64,000 nt of DNA from Micromonospora citrea. GTDB taxonomy: Bacteria > Actinomycetota > Actinomycetes > Mycobacteriales > Micromonosporaceae. This document shows positions 19,439-29,116 of the stretch, one piece after another. The position numbers were made by a program, and so were the translations under genes. Location of the stretch: contig NZ_FMHZ01000002.1 of the NCBI RefSeq assembly GCF_900090315.1, positions 744,001 to 808,000 on the forward strand. Direction: 5' to 3'. How positions within the stretch are numbered: position 1 is the first letter of the stretch; each line of letters opens with the position of its first letter. The notes under the pieces are model-generated. The model did not search any database, was not told the DNA's origin, and saw nothing but the letters and a program-made list of their open reading frames with translations.

Positions 19439-20667
19439 CGGTGCCTCCTCCCCGCGGCGGCCCGTCGCCGCCGTACGTCTCGGTCGATGTCGTCGTGCAG
19501 GGCCGCCGGCAGGTCGAGCCCGGGCAGGGCCGTCAGCGCCAGGTCGAACAGTTCCGCGGCGGCGGCGGCCAGCCCCCGGTCGCGCAGGCCGTGGCGGGCG
19601 GCGGCGTGCCAGCGGTGCGCCACCGGCCCGGCGACGGCGCGGGCCGCCTGCACCGTGCCGGGCTCGGCGAGCAGGGCCGCCAGCACCGCCAGGGGGAGCG
19701 CCCAGCCCCGGCCGGGCTGCGCGTCGAGGTAGCGCAGTTCCAGGTAGCCCCGGGGACGCACCGGCGGGAAGAGGGTGCTCACGTGGTAGTCGAGGTCGTC
19801 GGTGGTCGGGGGTCGGGGCAGCGCCCCGTCGACCCAGTCGGCGAAGGTGACCGCCGGCGGCGCCGTCCAGTCGGGACCGGCGTGGCGCACGCAGAGCAGC
19901 GGCGCGGCGAGGACGTAGTCGACCCAGGCGGCGACCGGGTCGGCGTCGGCCCGCTCGGGCGTCCAGACCGGGCGGGTACGGGCCGGGTCGATGGCGAACC
20001 AGGCCGCCATCCGCGCCGACGCCCAGCCGGTGGCGCGGCCGGCGTGCCGGTGGGCCGTGGCGAAGGCGGCCAGCAGGGGCGGCCCGACCGCGTGCACCGC
20101 CGCCCAGCGTGCCGACAGGTGCTCCGGCTCGCCGGCGTCCAGGCAGACCTGGAGGCCGGCGGTGCTGTACATCATCGTCCGCCCGGCCGGGCCGCGCCGG
20201 TCGAAGACGTGCCGCATGGCGCGGTAGCGGGGTGTCTCCACCACGGGCGACGGCGGCCGGTGAGGGTCGATGCCGCTCTGCCCGAGGACCAGCCCGGCGG
20301 CGGCGAGCAGGCCGCTCACCTGGGCAATCTCGCCGTCGGTGGCGGACACGAGGGCGGCGACGGAGGCTTGGGGCGCGGTGGAGATCTCCAGCTGCCCGCC
20401 GGGCTCGACGGTCACGGTGCCACCGTGGCGGAGCGGCGCGGCGGGGCTCGCGCGGTCGAGGGTCGGGGGGCTGTGCCGCCCCAGGGCCGCCCGGAGCCGC
20501 TGGCCGTCGACGGGGCGGGCGGGGTCGGCGGCGTCGTGCACGGTCCACTCGAGTTCGACGCCGGTGCGGGTCGGTGGGCCGGTCTTGAAGCAGATCCGCG
20601 CGAGATGGCCCGCGGCGACGGCGCGTTCCCGCAGGACGGTGGTCCGGTCGAGCTCCGGCGACGTCAC
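19435..20667 (-). CDS. egtA: glutamate-cysteine ligase EgtA
   Basis: The 410-residue protein belongs to the ATP-dependent glutamate-cysteine ligase (GCS2-like) family and makes gamma-glutamylcysteine for EgtB. Characteristic segments are GVELEW near the N-terminus, GGQLEISTAP, and GRTMMYSTAGLQVCLD. GTG 20667 with GGGAG upstream is chosen; an in-frame ATG at 20733 would add 22 residues without homology. It is first in the egtABCD operon. No egtE is seen in the window. Confidence 0.92.
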   Translation of the reverse strand: MTSPELDRTTVLRERAVAAGHLARICFKTGPPTRTGVELEWTVHDAADPARPVDGQRLRAALGRHSPPTLDRASPAAPLRHGGTVTVEPGGQLEISTAPQASVAALVSATDGEIAQVSGLLAAAGLVLGQSGIDPHRPPSPVVETPRYRAMRHVFDRRGPAGRTMMYSTAGLQVCLDAGEPEHLSARWAAVHAVGPPLLAAFATAHRHAGRATGWASARMAAWFAIDPARTRPVWTPERADADPVAAWVDYVLAAPLLCVRHAGPDWTAPPAVTFADWVDGALPRPPTTDDLDYHVSTLFPPVRPRGYLELRYLDAQPGRGWALPLAVLAALLAEPGTVQAARAVAGPVAHRWHAAARHGLRDRGLAAAAAELFDLALTALPGLDLPAALHDDIDRDVRRRRAAAGRRHR

Positions 20668-20820
20668 CACAGGACGGGCTCCCTTCCCCGCGCGACTACC
20701 GGTCCGGGCCACCGTAACGCCGGCCACCGACATCGGCGGGGCGACGGCGGCCCACCCACTCCTGTCTATCAGACGAAATTCGGGTGGCCGGCCGGAACCG
20801 ACGGGGAGTCAGCCGGCCGC

Positions 20821-21582
20821 CTACGGCGTCGGCAGCGCCGTCGGCCCGACCCGCCGCGACTTCTGCGGCTCCGCGTCGGGCACCAGCTCCCGGCAGAATC
20901 CGTCGACGGCCTCCCGGCCGCCCGCCGCCGTCACCAGGCCGGCGAACGCGGAGGTGTCCAGCGTCTTCTCCCGCTGGGCGGCCGGCTGGGCCAGGTACGA
21001 CCGGCACAGCCCGCGCAGCTGCTCGGTGCGCTGCTCCGGCGACCGCGGCCCGCCGCCCGGCCGGCCACCCGGCGGGCCGGGCGGGGTGACCGCACCGGAG
21101 GTGGGGGCGCCCGACGGGCTGGCCGGGGCGTCGGTGGGCGTGCCGGAGGGGGCGCCGCCGCCGGTCGGGTCCGTCGACCCGCCCTCCTGCGGCTCGGTGG
21201 TGGCCGGTGCCGGAGTGCTCGGGCGCGGGCTCGACGGGGTGGGCTCGTCGGGGCGGTCCAGCGTGACGGCCGCGAAGGCGGCGCCCGCCGTCGCGGTGAC
21301 CACCACCCCGGCCGCCCAGGCGACGGCGCCGGCGGTGAACCGGCGTCCGCGCGGCGGGCGCGGCGCGGCCACGGCGGTGCCGGGCGCGGCGGCGCGGGCG
21401 GCGCGGAATGCCGCCAGCGCGGCCTCCTCGCCGGCCAGTTCCCCGGGGCGCGCGGGGGCCGCGGCGGCGGAGAGCAGCCGGGCGAGCGACTCCGGTTCGG
21501 CGGCGTCCGGCGTACGGGCCGCGTCGAGCAGCCGGTCGGACTCGGCGCGGTCGGCCGGACGCTCGCTCCGGCGGAAGGTCAT
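20821..21582 (-). CDS. membrane protein paired with an ECF sigma factor (candidate anti-sigma factor)
   Basis: The 253-residue protein has a cytoplasmic N-terminal part (about 1-85), one membrane helix (AWAAGVVVTATAGAAFAAVTL) and an extracytoplasmic Pro/Ser/Thr/Gly-rich stretch, then a short folded C-terminal segment with two Cys (GLCRSYL, GFCRELV). It starts 15 bases after the sigma-factor stop, the usual place for an anti-sigma factor, but no HXXXCXXC zinc anti-sigma motif is visible. The role as anti-sigma is inferred from position and topology only. Confidence 0.7.
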   Translation of the reverse strand: MTFRRSERPADRAESDRLLDAARTPDAAEPESLARLLSAAAAPARPGELAGEEAALAAFRAARAAAPGTAVAAPRPPRGRRFTAGAVAWAAGVVVTATAGAAFAAVTLDRPDEPTPSSPRPSTPAPATTEPQEGGSTDPTGGGAPSGTPTDAPASPSGAPTSGAVTPPGPPGGRPGGGPRSPEQRTEQLRGLCRSYLAQPAAQREKTLDTSAFAGLVTAAGGREAVDGFCRELVPDAEPQKSRRVGPTALPTP

Positions 21583-21597
21583 CTGGATCCCCTCACG

Positions 21598-22227
21598 TCA
21601 ACCGTCCGCCGGCTCGGCGTGCGGCGCCTGCCGCCGACCGGCGCGCGGGTGCGGCGGCGTCGCGCCGTCGGAGGCGGCCGGCGGCTGGGACAGGTCGTAG
21701 CGTTCCATCAGGGCGGCCAGCCGGCGCAGTCCCCGGTGGGCGGCGGTGCGCACGGCGCCGGGCCGGCGGCCGAGCACCCGCCCGGCGGTCTCGGCGTCCA
21801 GCCCGATGACGGCGCGGAGCAGGACCGCCTCGGCCTCGCGCGGCGGCAGGGTGGCGATCAGCGCCAGGGCGGCCTCGGTGCCGATGGTCTCGCCGGCCCG
21901 CTCGGCGGTGTCGGCGTCGCCGGCCAGCTCACTGAGCGCCTGCACCGGAACCGGCAGCGACGGGCGGCGGCGCTGCCGCCGCAGGTGGTCCATGGCCCGG
22001 TTGCGGGCGATCGTCACCGTCCAGGCCCGGAACTCGCCGCCGGTGAAGCTGGGCAGGTCGCGGGAGATCTGCAGCCAGGTCTCGGAGGCCACGTCCTCGG
22101 CGTCGGCGCCGACCAGGGCGGTCAGGTATCGCAGCAGACCGGGCTGGAGGCTGCGGTAGAGGAACCGGAAGGCGTCCTCGTCGCCGGCCTGCGCCGCGGC
22201 GACGGCGCCGTTCAGCTCAGCGGACAC
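21598..22227 (-). CDS. ECF-type RNA polymerase sigma factor
   Basis: The 209-residue protein has sigma region 2 (FRFLYRSLQPGLLRYLTALVG, then AEDVASETWLQI, then FRAWTVTIARNRAMDHLRR) and region 4 (ALIATLPPREAEAVLLRAVIGLDAETAGRVLG...VRTAAHRGLRRL). A Pro-rich tail of about 30 residues follows. GTG 22227 has GGAGGTGG upstream. It probably directs RNA polymerase to a small stress or envelope regulon together with the membrane protein encoded just downstream. Confidence 0.88.
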   Translation of the reverse strand: MSAELNGAVAAAQAGDEDAFRFLYRSLQPGLLRYLTALVGADAEDVASETWLQISRDLPSFTGGEFRAWTVTIARNRAMDHLRRQRRRPSLPVPVQALSELAGDADTAERAGETIGTEAALALIATLPPREAEAVLLRAVIGLDAETAGRVLGRRPGAVRTAAHRGLRRLAALMERYDLSQPPAASDGATPPHPRAGRRQAPHAEPADG

Positions 22228-22769
22228 GTGCCCGCCACCTCCGCGGCCCCGGCACGCCTGGGCGGCGCACGCCGGTCCGGGCGTACGCGACTCCGGCACG
22301 GTCCGGCACCCGGACCTGATCCCGCACCCTCAGCCCCCCGCTGACCTGGTCACGCCGGGCCGCGACGGCCCGGACGGTAGTTCTGGACTCTCGCCACGGC
22401 GGCACGGCCGGCGCCGCAGCGCCGGCGACGCCGTGGGGCGGGCCCGAGTCGGGCTAACGGTAGGAGCACCGGGCCGATCGGACAAGCCGACCCCGGTCGA
22501 CAAAAGAGTGAGAATTATCTAGCCGAACGGAGAGCGGGTCGCCGTAACACGGGACGTCGCCGCGACGCTGCGCCCGCGCGCGCCCCCGGCCGAAGGGTCG
22601 TTCGCCCAGCGTACGGCGGCGATGGGCGGATCTTGTCACGCTGCGTCCCGGGGCGGACACAGCGTAGCCGAGGCGCTCGCGGTTCCGCCGCCCTCGCCGG
22701 GCCGGCCGCGTCGGCGGGGTCCCCCACTCACGACGCGCCGTTCGACGCCACTCTGGGTACGGTGGTGCT
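22228..22769. other. 540-base divergent intergenic region
   Basis: No convincing gene is seen; overlapping open frames have Arg/Pro-rich shadow composition. It must hold the promoters of the sigma-factor operon (left) and the Ser/Thr kinase (right). AT-rich bases at about 22500-22520 (AAAAGAGTGAGAATTATCT) are the most promoter-like patch. Confidence 0.4.
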
Positions 22770-24173
22770 GTGTTGTCACCGGAGGTCGTACTCAGCGGTC
22801 GGTACCGCCTGGACGAGCGTGTCGCCACGGGCGGCATGGGCGACGTCTGGCGGGCCAAGGACCTCGTCCTCGGCCGTCAGGTCGCGGTCAAGGTCCTGCT
22901 GCCCGCGCTGGTCTCCGACCCCGACTTCATCGCCCGCTTCCGCGCCGAGGCGCGGATCATGGCCGCGCTGCGGCACCCCGGCATCGTCCAGGTCTTCGAC
23001 TGCGGCGAGGACGACCTGCCCGACGGCAGCCGGGCCGACTACCTGGTCATGGAGTTCGTGACCGGCCAGCCGCTGTCCAAGCGGATCGAGGCCGTCGGCC
23101 GGCTCGACGTCGGCGAGACGATGGCGATCGTCGCGCAGGTGGCGCAGGCACTGCACGCCGCGCACCTCGGCGGGATCGTGCACCGCGACGTCAAGCCGAG
23201 CAACCTGCTGGTGCAGGAGGACGGCAGCGTGGTGCTCGTCGACTTCGGCGTCGCCCGGTCGACCAACGTAACCAGCATCACCAGCACGAACGCGGTGCCC
23301 GGCACCGCGCTCTACATGGCGCCCGAGCAGGCCGCCGGCCGGCCGGTCTCCGCGGCCACCGACATCTACGCCCTCGGCGCCGTGACCTACTGCTGCCTCA
23401 GCGGCAGCCCGCCGTTCACCGGCGACAACCCGCTCCAGGTCGCCGTCCGGCACCTCGACGACGAGCCGCCGGAGCTGCCGAACGAGATCCCCGAGGCGGT
23501 CCGCGCGCTGGTCTCCCGCGCCCTGGCGAAGGACCCGGCCGACCGGTTCGGCAGCGCGGCGGCGATGGCCGAGGCCGCCCGCGCCGCCGTCTCCGACCCG
23601 TCCGCGCCGACCGCGATGGTGGCCGCCCCGGGCGTCGCCGCGCTGCGCGGCGCCGACCCGGGCACCCGCACCGACCTGCCGGCCGTGGCGGCCGCGACGA
23701 CCGGGCGGCGGAACCGCCGCGGCACGCTGGTCGGCGCGGTCGCGGCGGTGCTGGTGGCGCTCGCGGGCCTGGGCGCCGCGCTCGGCGCGGCGGGCGAGGC
23801 CGACGCGCCGGCGGTCAACGTGCCGAAGACGACCGCGCCGGCCGCCGTACCGAGCGGGGACGCCGAGGCGCCGGCGCAGGAGGAGCAGGACACGAACCGG
23901 ACCCGTCCGTTCCGGCCGGCCGGTTCCACCTCCAGCCCGTCGCCGTCGACCACCGTCTCCCCGGTCTCGCCGCAGCCGAGCCAGTCGGCGGGCCCGCAGT
24001 CCCCGGAACCGACGGGAAGCACGGACCCGGCGCCCACCGGCGATCCCACGTCCACCGCGCCGACGGAGCCCACGGACCCGGCCCCGACCGACCAGCAGAC
24101 GCCTCCGACCACGCCGGCGAACCCGCCGGCCGGCGGGGGCGGCGGCAGCACGCCACGCGACGGAGCGTCCTGA
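22770..24173 (+). CDS. transmembrane Ser/Thr protein kinase (PknA/B-like)
   Basis: The 467-residue Hanks-type kinase has its catalytic domain at about 10-270. It shows glycine loop ATGGMGDVW, Lys in VAVKVLLP, HRDVKPSNLL, DFGVARS, APEQAAG and DIYALGAV. A single membrane helix (GTLVGAVAAVLVALAGLGAALG) follows at about 320, then an external Pro/Thr/Ser-rich tail. There are no PASTA repeats, so it is not a typical muropeptide-sensing PknB. GTG 22770 is the start. Substrates are unknown. Confidence 0.9.
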   Translation: MLSPEVVLSGRYRLDERVATGGMGDVWRAKDLVLGRQVAVKVLLPALVSDPDFIARFRAEARIMAALRHPGIVQVFDCGEDDLPDGSRADYLVMEFVTGQPLSKRIEAVGRLDVGETMAIVAQVAQALHAAHLGGIVHRDVKPSNLLVQEDGSVVLVDFGVARSTNVTSITSTNAVPGTALYMAPEQAAGRPVSAATDIYALGAVTYCCLSGSPPFTGDNPLQVAVRHLDDEPPELPNEIPEAVRALVSRALAKDPADRFGSAAAMAEAARAAVSDPSAPTAMVAAPGVAALRGADPGTRTDLPAVAAATTGRRNRRGTLVGAVAAVLVALAGLGAALGAAGEADAPAVNVPKTTAPAAVPSGDAEAPAQEEQDTNRTRPFRPAGSTSSPSPSTTVSPVSPQPSQSAGPQSPEPTGSTDPAPTGDPTSTAPTEPTDPAPTDQQTPPTTPANPPAGGGGGSTPRDGAS

Positions 24174-24394
24174 CCCGCCGCGCCGGGCGGCCCCGTCCCG
24201 TCCGCACTCCCGCCGCGACCGGTCGCGCGCCGGTTCCCGCCGCCGTCCGGCCCCAGCCGGCCGAGCCGGGCGTTACGCGCCGCTGACGTTCCCTCCCGTA
24301 ACAGCAGCACCGATAATCCCAAAACGGACTTACGGGCACACATATCGCCCTAGGCTGCCGAGCAGGATCGTTTCCGTCTGCCTCGGGAGTCCGC

Positions 24395-25657
24395 GTGAGC
24401 GTTGAGAAGTTGGTCGTGATCGGCCAGGGGTACGTCGGTCTGCCGTTGGCCATGCGGGCCGTGGAGGCCGGCCTCGACGTGGTCGGCCTGGACGTCGACT
24501 CCGACCGGATCAAGCGGCTCGCGTCCGGCGAGTCGTTCGTCGAGGACATTCCCGCCGACCGGCTCGGCCGGGCGCTGGGCAGCGGCCGGTACCGCCCGAG
24601 CACCGAGTACGCCGACGCCGAGGGCTTCGACATCTGCGTCATCACGGTCCCCACGCCGCTGCGGGACGGCACGCCCGACCTCAGCTTCGTGGAGCAGGCC
24701 GGCATCGACATCGGCCCGTACGTCCGGCCGGGCTGCGCGGTGGTCCTGGAGTCGACCACCTACCCCGGCACCACCGAGGAACTGCTGCGCCCGCTGCTGG
24801 AGTCGGCCAGCGGGCTGCGCAGCCCCGGCGACTTCCACCTGGGCTACAGCCCCGAACGGATCGACCCCGGCAACCGGACCTGGCGGCTGGAGAACACCCC
24901 GAAGGTGGTCTCCGGCGTCGACGCGGACTCCCTCGCCCGGGTGGACGGGTTCTACCGGCGGATCGTGGAGCGGACGGTGCCGGTGGGCTCCACCCGGGTG
25001 GCGGAGCTGACCAAGCTGATCGAGAACACCTTCCGGCAGGTCAACATCGCGCTGATCAACGAGCTGACCATGCTCTCCCACCACCTGGACATCGACGTCT
25101 GGCAGGCGATCGAGGCGGCCGAGACCAAGCCGTTCGGGTTCATGCCGTTCCGGCCCGGCCCCGGGGTGGGCGGGCACTGCCTGCCGATCGACCCGTGCTA
25201 CCTGTCCTGGCAGGTCAAGCGGCGCCTCGGGCGGCAGTTCCGGTTCATCGAGCTGGCCAACGACGTCAACCACGAGATGCCCGAGCACGTCGCCCAGCGG
25301 ATCATGGGCGGGCTGAACCGGACCGGCCGCCCGGTGAGCGGGGCCCGGCTGCTGCTGCTGGGGCTGGCGTACAAGAAGAACACCGGCGACATGCGCGACT
25401 CCCCCGCCGTCGAGGTCGCCCGGCGCCTGCACGCCCTCGGCGCGGACGTGCGGGCGGTGGAGCCCTACGCGGAGCCGCACCAGATCCCCGCCGGGGTCCT
25501 CGTCGTGGGCCTGACCGAGCGGGAGGTCCGGGCGGCCGACGCTGTCGTCGTGGTCACCGACCACGACGACTTCGACTACGACCTGGTCGTCCGGCACGCC
25601 CGGTACGTCTTCGACACCCGCAACCGGTGCTCCGGCCCGGTCGTGGAGCGCCTGTAG
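24395..25657 (+). CDS. nucleotide-sugar (UDP-glucose/UDP-ManNAc type) dehydrogenase
   Basis: The 420-residue enzyme has the N-terminal NAD site (VIGQGYVGLPLA), TVPTPLRDGTPDLS, the central LTKLIENTFRQVNIALINEL, and the catalytic Cys in GVGGHCLPIDP. The third domain has LGLAYKKNTGDMRDSP. It oxidises the C6 alcohol of a UDP-sugar to the acid. The WbpA/WecC-like subgroup is suggested by GQGYVGLP, but the exact substrate cannot be fixed. GTG 24395 follows GGGAG. It could supply the surface-polysaccharide genes at 7-12 kb but is not adjacent to them. Confidence 0.9.
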   Translation: MSVEKLVVIGQGYVGLPLAMRAVEAGLDVVGLDVDSDRIKRLASGESFVEDIPADRLGRALGSGRYRPSTEYADAEGFDICVITVPTPLRDGTPDLSFVEQAGIDIGPYVRPGCAVVLESTTYPGTTEELLRPLLESASGLRSPGDFHLGYSPERIDPGNRTWRLENTPKVVSGVDADSLARVDGFYRRIVERTVPVGSTRVAELTKLIENTFRQVNIALINELTMLSHHLDIDVWQAIEAAETKPFGFMPFRPGPGVGGHCLPIDPCYLSWQVKRRLGRQFRFIELANDVNHEMPEHVAQRIMGGLNRTGRPVSGARLLLLGLAYKKNTGDMRDSPAVEVARRLHALGADVRAVEPYAEPHQIPAGVLVVGLTEREVRAADAVVVVTDHDDFDYDLVVRHARYVFDTRNRCSGPVVERL

Positions 25658-25670
25658 ACCCGGCACCGCT

Positions 25671-25710
25671 GGCCGGTCCCGCCGCCCGAGGGTGGGTGGC
25701 GGGACCGGCC
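25671..25710. terminator. bidirectional terminator
   Basis: Perfect 13-bp arms (25671-25683 and 25698-25710) lie between the convergent dehydrogenase (ends 25657) and ABC permease (ends 25719) genes. Confidence 0.75.
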
Positions 25711-25718
25711 GGCGGATG

Positions 25719-28202
25719 TCACTGGTCGCCGAGCGCCTCGACCACCGGCCGGGCCAGCGCCCGGCGGGCCGGCAGCACCGACGCGACCAGGGCGGCCGCC
25801 ACCGCGACCCCGAGGATCAGCCCGAGCTGCCCCAGCGGCAGCACCACGGCGAAGTCCCCGCTGATGCGGGCCAGCAGCGCCATCGCCGCCGCGCTGACGC
25901 CGGTGCCGAGGCCGACCCCCAGCAGCGCGCCGACCAGCGCCATCAGCACCGCCTCGACGGCCAGCATCGCCCGCATCCGGCCCCGGGTCAGCCCGACCGC
26001 CCGCAGCACGGCGTTCTCCCGGGTCCGCTCCACCACCGACAGGCTCAGGGTGTTCGCCACACCCACCAGCGCGATCACCACGGCCAGGCCGAGCAGCGCG
26101 GTGACGAAGGCGAGCAGCATGTCGATGGTGCCGGTGAGCATCTTCTTGTACGCGCCCTGGTCCATCAGGTTGGCCGTGGGATAGCGGCCGACCACCGTCT
26201 CGATGGCGGCGCGGGCCTGGTCGGCGGAGACACCGCCGGCCGGGTCGATCTCGGCCAGGTAGCCCCGCTGGGCCGGGAAGAGGGCGGTGAAGTCGGCGTC
26301 CACCACCTCGATGACGTGGCCGGCCGGGACGGGGCTGCCGGCCAGGGCCGGCCCGTCGGCGGTGACGACCGCGGCCACCCGCAACGACCGGCCCCGCAGG
26401 GTCAGCGTGGAGCCGGCCGTCCAGCCGCGCGCCTCGGCCAGCTCCCGGTGCACCAGCACCGACCCGGGCGCGAGCCGGCCGACCTCTCCGGCCACCACGC
26501 CGGTCAGCGTCCGACCGACCAGGGCGGGATGGGCGGCCCGGACCTGCACGTCGGCGGTCACGGCGCTGCGCTGTTCGTGCACCACCGCCAGTTCGGGCCG
26601 GGCCCGCAGCTCGTCGACCAGCGGCGTGGGCAGGTCCCCGCCGATCCCGGTGACCAGCCAGTCGACCCCGATCTCGGCGTCGACGCTGCGCTCGATGCCC
26701 TCCTTGGTGCTGCGCGCGCCGACCACGAACGCCGACACCAGGCCGATGCCGATCACCAGGGCGGTGGCGGTGGCCGCGATGCGGCGCGGATTGCGTACGG
26801 CGTTGGCCACGGCCAGGCCGGCGGTGGCGCCGAACAGCCTGCGGGCGGGCCAACCCAGCACCCGGACCAGCGCCGGCACCAGCACCGGCCCGAACAGCAC
26901 GATGCCGAAGAAGGTGAGCACCCCGCCGGCGGCCACCAGCACCACCTGGACGGCGGGCGCGGCGCCGACCAGCGCGGCGATACCGGCGGCGAAGACCAGC
27001 GCCCCGACGGCGAGCCGGAGCCGGCCCGCGCCCCGGGCGGGCTGGACCGCCGCGTCGGTGAGCGCGGCGACCGGCGGCACCCGCGTGCCCCGCCAGGCGG
27101 GCAGCAGGGCCGCGCCCACCGTGATCGCGGTGCCCAGCAGCAGGCTGGCCAGCACGGTCGGCACGGTGACGGTCAGCCCACCCGAGACCGGCGCGTCCAG
27201 CCGCCCCATGAGCTGGTTCATGCCGCCGGCCAGGGCCACACCGAGCAGCACGCCCGCCGCGGAGGCGACCGACCCGACCACGGCCGACTCCAGCAGCGCC
27301 GCCCGGAACGTCTGGCCACGGGTCGCGCCGACCAGCCGCAGCAGCGCCGTGCGCCGGGTCCGCTGGGCCAGCACGATGGCGAAGGTGTTGGCGATGACGA
27401 ACCCGGCGACCACGACGGCCACGCCGGCGAAGGTCAGCAGCACCATGTTGAACTGCTCCAGGTCGCGGACCGCGTCCTCGACCGCCTCGTCGAGGATCCG
27501 CTGCCGGGTCTTGACGGTCGCGCCGGCCCCGGCCACGTCGGCGGCCCGGTCGGCGAGCGCCGCCTCGTCCGCCCCGGGACGGGCGGCCACCATGATCCGG
27601 TCGTAGCCCCGCTGCCCGGTGACCGCGAGGGCGTCCGCGCCGACCAGGCCGATGAACGGGCCGCCGACGTCGCGGGAGGTGCCGGCCACGTCGACCGTGC
27701 CGACCAGGGTGTACGGGCGGGCCGCTCCCCCGCTGCCGCCGACGCGGACCGGCACGCCGACCGTGAACCCCTCCTCGGCGGCGGTGGGCGCGTCCAGCAC
27801 GACCTCGCCGGGGCGCTCGGGCAGCCGGCCGGCCACCACGTCGTACGAGCGCAGCGCGTCGTCGACGGGGACGGCGGCGAGCACGGCGTAGCCGAGCACG
27901 GGGCGGCCGTCGGCGCCGACGATGCCGCCGGAGCCGAGCAGTTCGCCCTCGGCGGCGGCCACCCCGTCGACGGCGCGGATCCGGTCGACCAGCGCGGCCG
28001 GCAGCGGATCCCTGGTGGCGGGGTACACGGCGAGGTCGGTGTGCCGGTCGAAGGCGCCCGCCCGGTCGTACGCCCCGGCGCGCATCCCGTCGACGAAGAT
28101 CAGCGTGCCGGCGATGAAGGCGACGCCGAGCACGATGGCCAGCGAGGAGAGCAGCAGGCGCAGCGCCTCGGCGCGGAGCTGGCGCAGGGTCAGGCGGATC
28201 AC
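25719..28202 (-). CDS. FtsX-domain ABC transporter permease
   Basis: The 827-residue protein contains two FtsX/MacB-type permease units. One helix lies near the N-terminus, then a large extracytoplasmic domain (about 45-250), three helices, a second helix and ectodomain (about 480-690), and three C-terminal helices. This duplicated-permease layout is common in actinobacterial MacB-like systems for antimicrobial resistance or lipoprotein/peptide handling. GTG 28202 overlaps the ATPase stop (GTGA). With the ATPase it forms the transporter that the adjacent two-component system probably regulates. Confidence 0.88.
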   Translation of the reverse strand: MIRLTLRQLRAEALRLLLSSLAIVLGVAFIAGTLIFVDGMRAGAYDRAGAFDRHTDLAVYPATRDPLPAALVDRIRAVDGVAAAEGELLGSGGIVGADGRPVLGYAVLAAVPVDDALRSYDVVAGRLPERPGEVVLDAPTAAEEGFTVGVPVRVGGSGGAARPYTLVGTVDVAGTSRDVGGPFIGLVGADALAVTGQRGYDRIMVAARPGADEAALADRAADVAGAGATVKTRQRILDEAVEDAVRDLEQFNMVLLTFAGVAVVVAGFVIANTFAIVLAQRTRRTALLRLVGATRGQTFRAALLESAVVGSVASAAGVLLGVALAGGMNQLMGRLDAPVSGGLTVTVPTVLASLLLGTAITVGAALLPAWRGTRVPPVAALTDAAVQPARGAGRLRLAVGALVFAAGIAALVGAAPAVQVVLVAAGGVLTFFGIVLFGPVLVPALVRVLGWPARRLFGATAGLAVANAVRNPRRIAATATALVIGIGLVSAFVVGARSTKEGIERSVDAEIGVDWLVTGIGGDLPTPLVDELRARPELAVVHEQRSAVTADVQVRAAHPALVGRTLTGVVAGEVGRLAPGSVLVHRELAEARGWTAGSTLTLRGRSLRVAAVVTADGPALAGSPVPAGHVIEVVDADFTALFPAQRGYLAEIDPAGGVSADQARAAIETVVGRYPTANLMDQGAYKKMLTGTIDMLLAFVTALLGLAVVIALVGVANTLSLSVVERTRENAVLRAVGLTRGRMRAMLAVEAVLMALVGALLGVGLGTGVSAAAMALLARISGDFAVVLPLGQLGLILGVAVAAALVASVLPARRALARPVVEALGDQ

Positions 28203-28993
28203 CGGGCCACCGCCGGATGCCCGGCGGCCGGGACGCGCGCGTGGTCGAGGCCCGCGAGGGTGTCCAGCACCCGCTCGGGCGTCGGCGCCGCGAGGTCCCG
28301 CACGGGCCGGCCGTCGGCGAGGAAGACCACCCGGTCGGCGTGCCCGGCGGCCGACGGGTCGTGGGTCACCATGATCACGGTCTGGCTGAGGGTGTCGACG
28401 GCCTCGCGGAGCAGGCGCAGCACCTCCGCGCCGGAGCGCGAGTCGAGGTTGCCCGTCGGCTCGTCGGCGAAGATCACCCACGGCTTGGTGATCAGCGCGC
28501 GGGCCACCGCCACCCGCTGTTGCTGGCCACCGGAGAGCTCGGCGGGACGGTGGCGCAGCCGGTCGGCGAGCCCCACCGCGGCGACGACCTGGCGCAGCCA
28601 GGCCCGCTCCGGCCGGCGGCCGGCGATCGCCAGCGGCAGCACGATGTTCTCCTCGGCGGTCAGCGCCGGCAGCAGGTTGAACTTCTGGAACACGAAACCG
28701 ACCCGGTCGCGGCGCAGCAGGGTGAGCCGCCTGTCGTCGAGGCGGGCGAGGTCGGCGTCGCCGATGCGTACGCTGCCCGCCGTGGGCCGGTCCAGCCCGG
28801 CGAGGCAGTGCATCAGGGTGGACTTGCCGGAGCCGGACGGGCCCATGATGGCGGTGAACCCGCCGGCGGCGAAGTCGACGTCGACGCCGTCGAGGGCGAC
28901 GACGGCGGCCTGGCCGGCGCCGTACCGCTTGGACAGGCCGCGGGCGGTGACCGCGACGCCGGCGGTGGCGTGCGCGGGGGGTGCGACGGACAC
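28199..28993 (-). CDS. MacB/LolD-type ABC transporter ATP-binding protein
   Basis: The 264-residue ATPase has Walker A GPSGSGKST, Q-loop FQKFNLLP, signature LSGGQQQRVAVARAL, Walker B VIFADEPTGNLDS and H-loop VTHD. The QKFNLLP and EPTGNLDS forms are typical of the LolD/MacB/YbbA group. GTG 28993 has GGGGAG 6 bases upstream. It is cotranscribed with the FtsX permease through an overlapping stop/start. Confidence 0.92.
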   Translation of the reverse strand: MSVAPPAHATAGVAVTARGLSKRYGAGQAAVVALDGVDVDFAAGGFTAIMGPSGSGKSTLMHCLAGLDRPTAGSVRIGDADLARLDDRRLTLLRRDRVGFVFQKFNLLPALTAEENIVLPLAIAGRRPERAWLRQVVAAVGLADRLRHRPAELSGGQQQRVAVARALITKPWVIFADEPTGNLDSRSGAEVLRLLREAVDTLSQTVIMVTHDPSAAGHADRVVFLADGRPVRDLAAPTPERVLDTLAGLDHARVPAAGHPAVAR

Positions 28994-29116
28994 GTGGAGC
29001 TCCCCGTGGAGATCGTGACTGGGACGTCTCCGACGCTATGGGCGCGGCGGACCCGTGGGCGTCCACCCGCGCGCTCGGCCTCGCTGCGACCGAGGGTGCC
29101 CCTGACGGGGCGGACC

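Noticed and set aside
18101..20548. An 815-codon frame that would fuse sequence upstream of EgtB to it
   Set aside because: The extra N-terminal part is an out-of-frame reading of egtA; the real EgtB starts at GTG 19438 in the GTGA overlap.
25692..29018. A 1108-codon plus-strand open frame opposite the ABC transporter
   Set aside because: It is a His/Gln/Gly/Arg-rich antisense shadow of two well-supported genes; long antisense frames are expected at this GC content.
25719..29066. A 1115-codon frame that would fuse an ABC permease and its upstream region
   Set aside because: The first 288 codons are an out-of-frame reading of the ATPase gene; the permease starts at GTG 28202.
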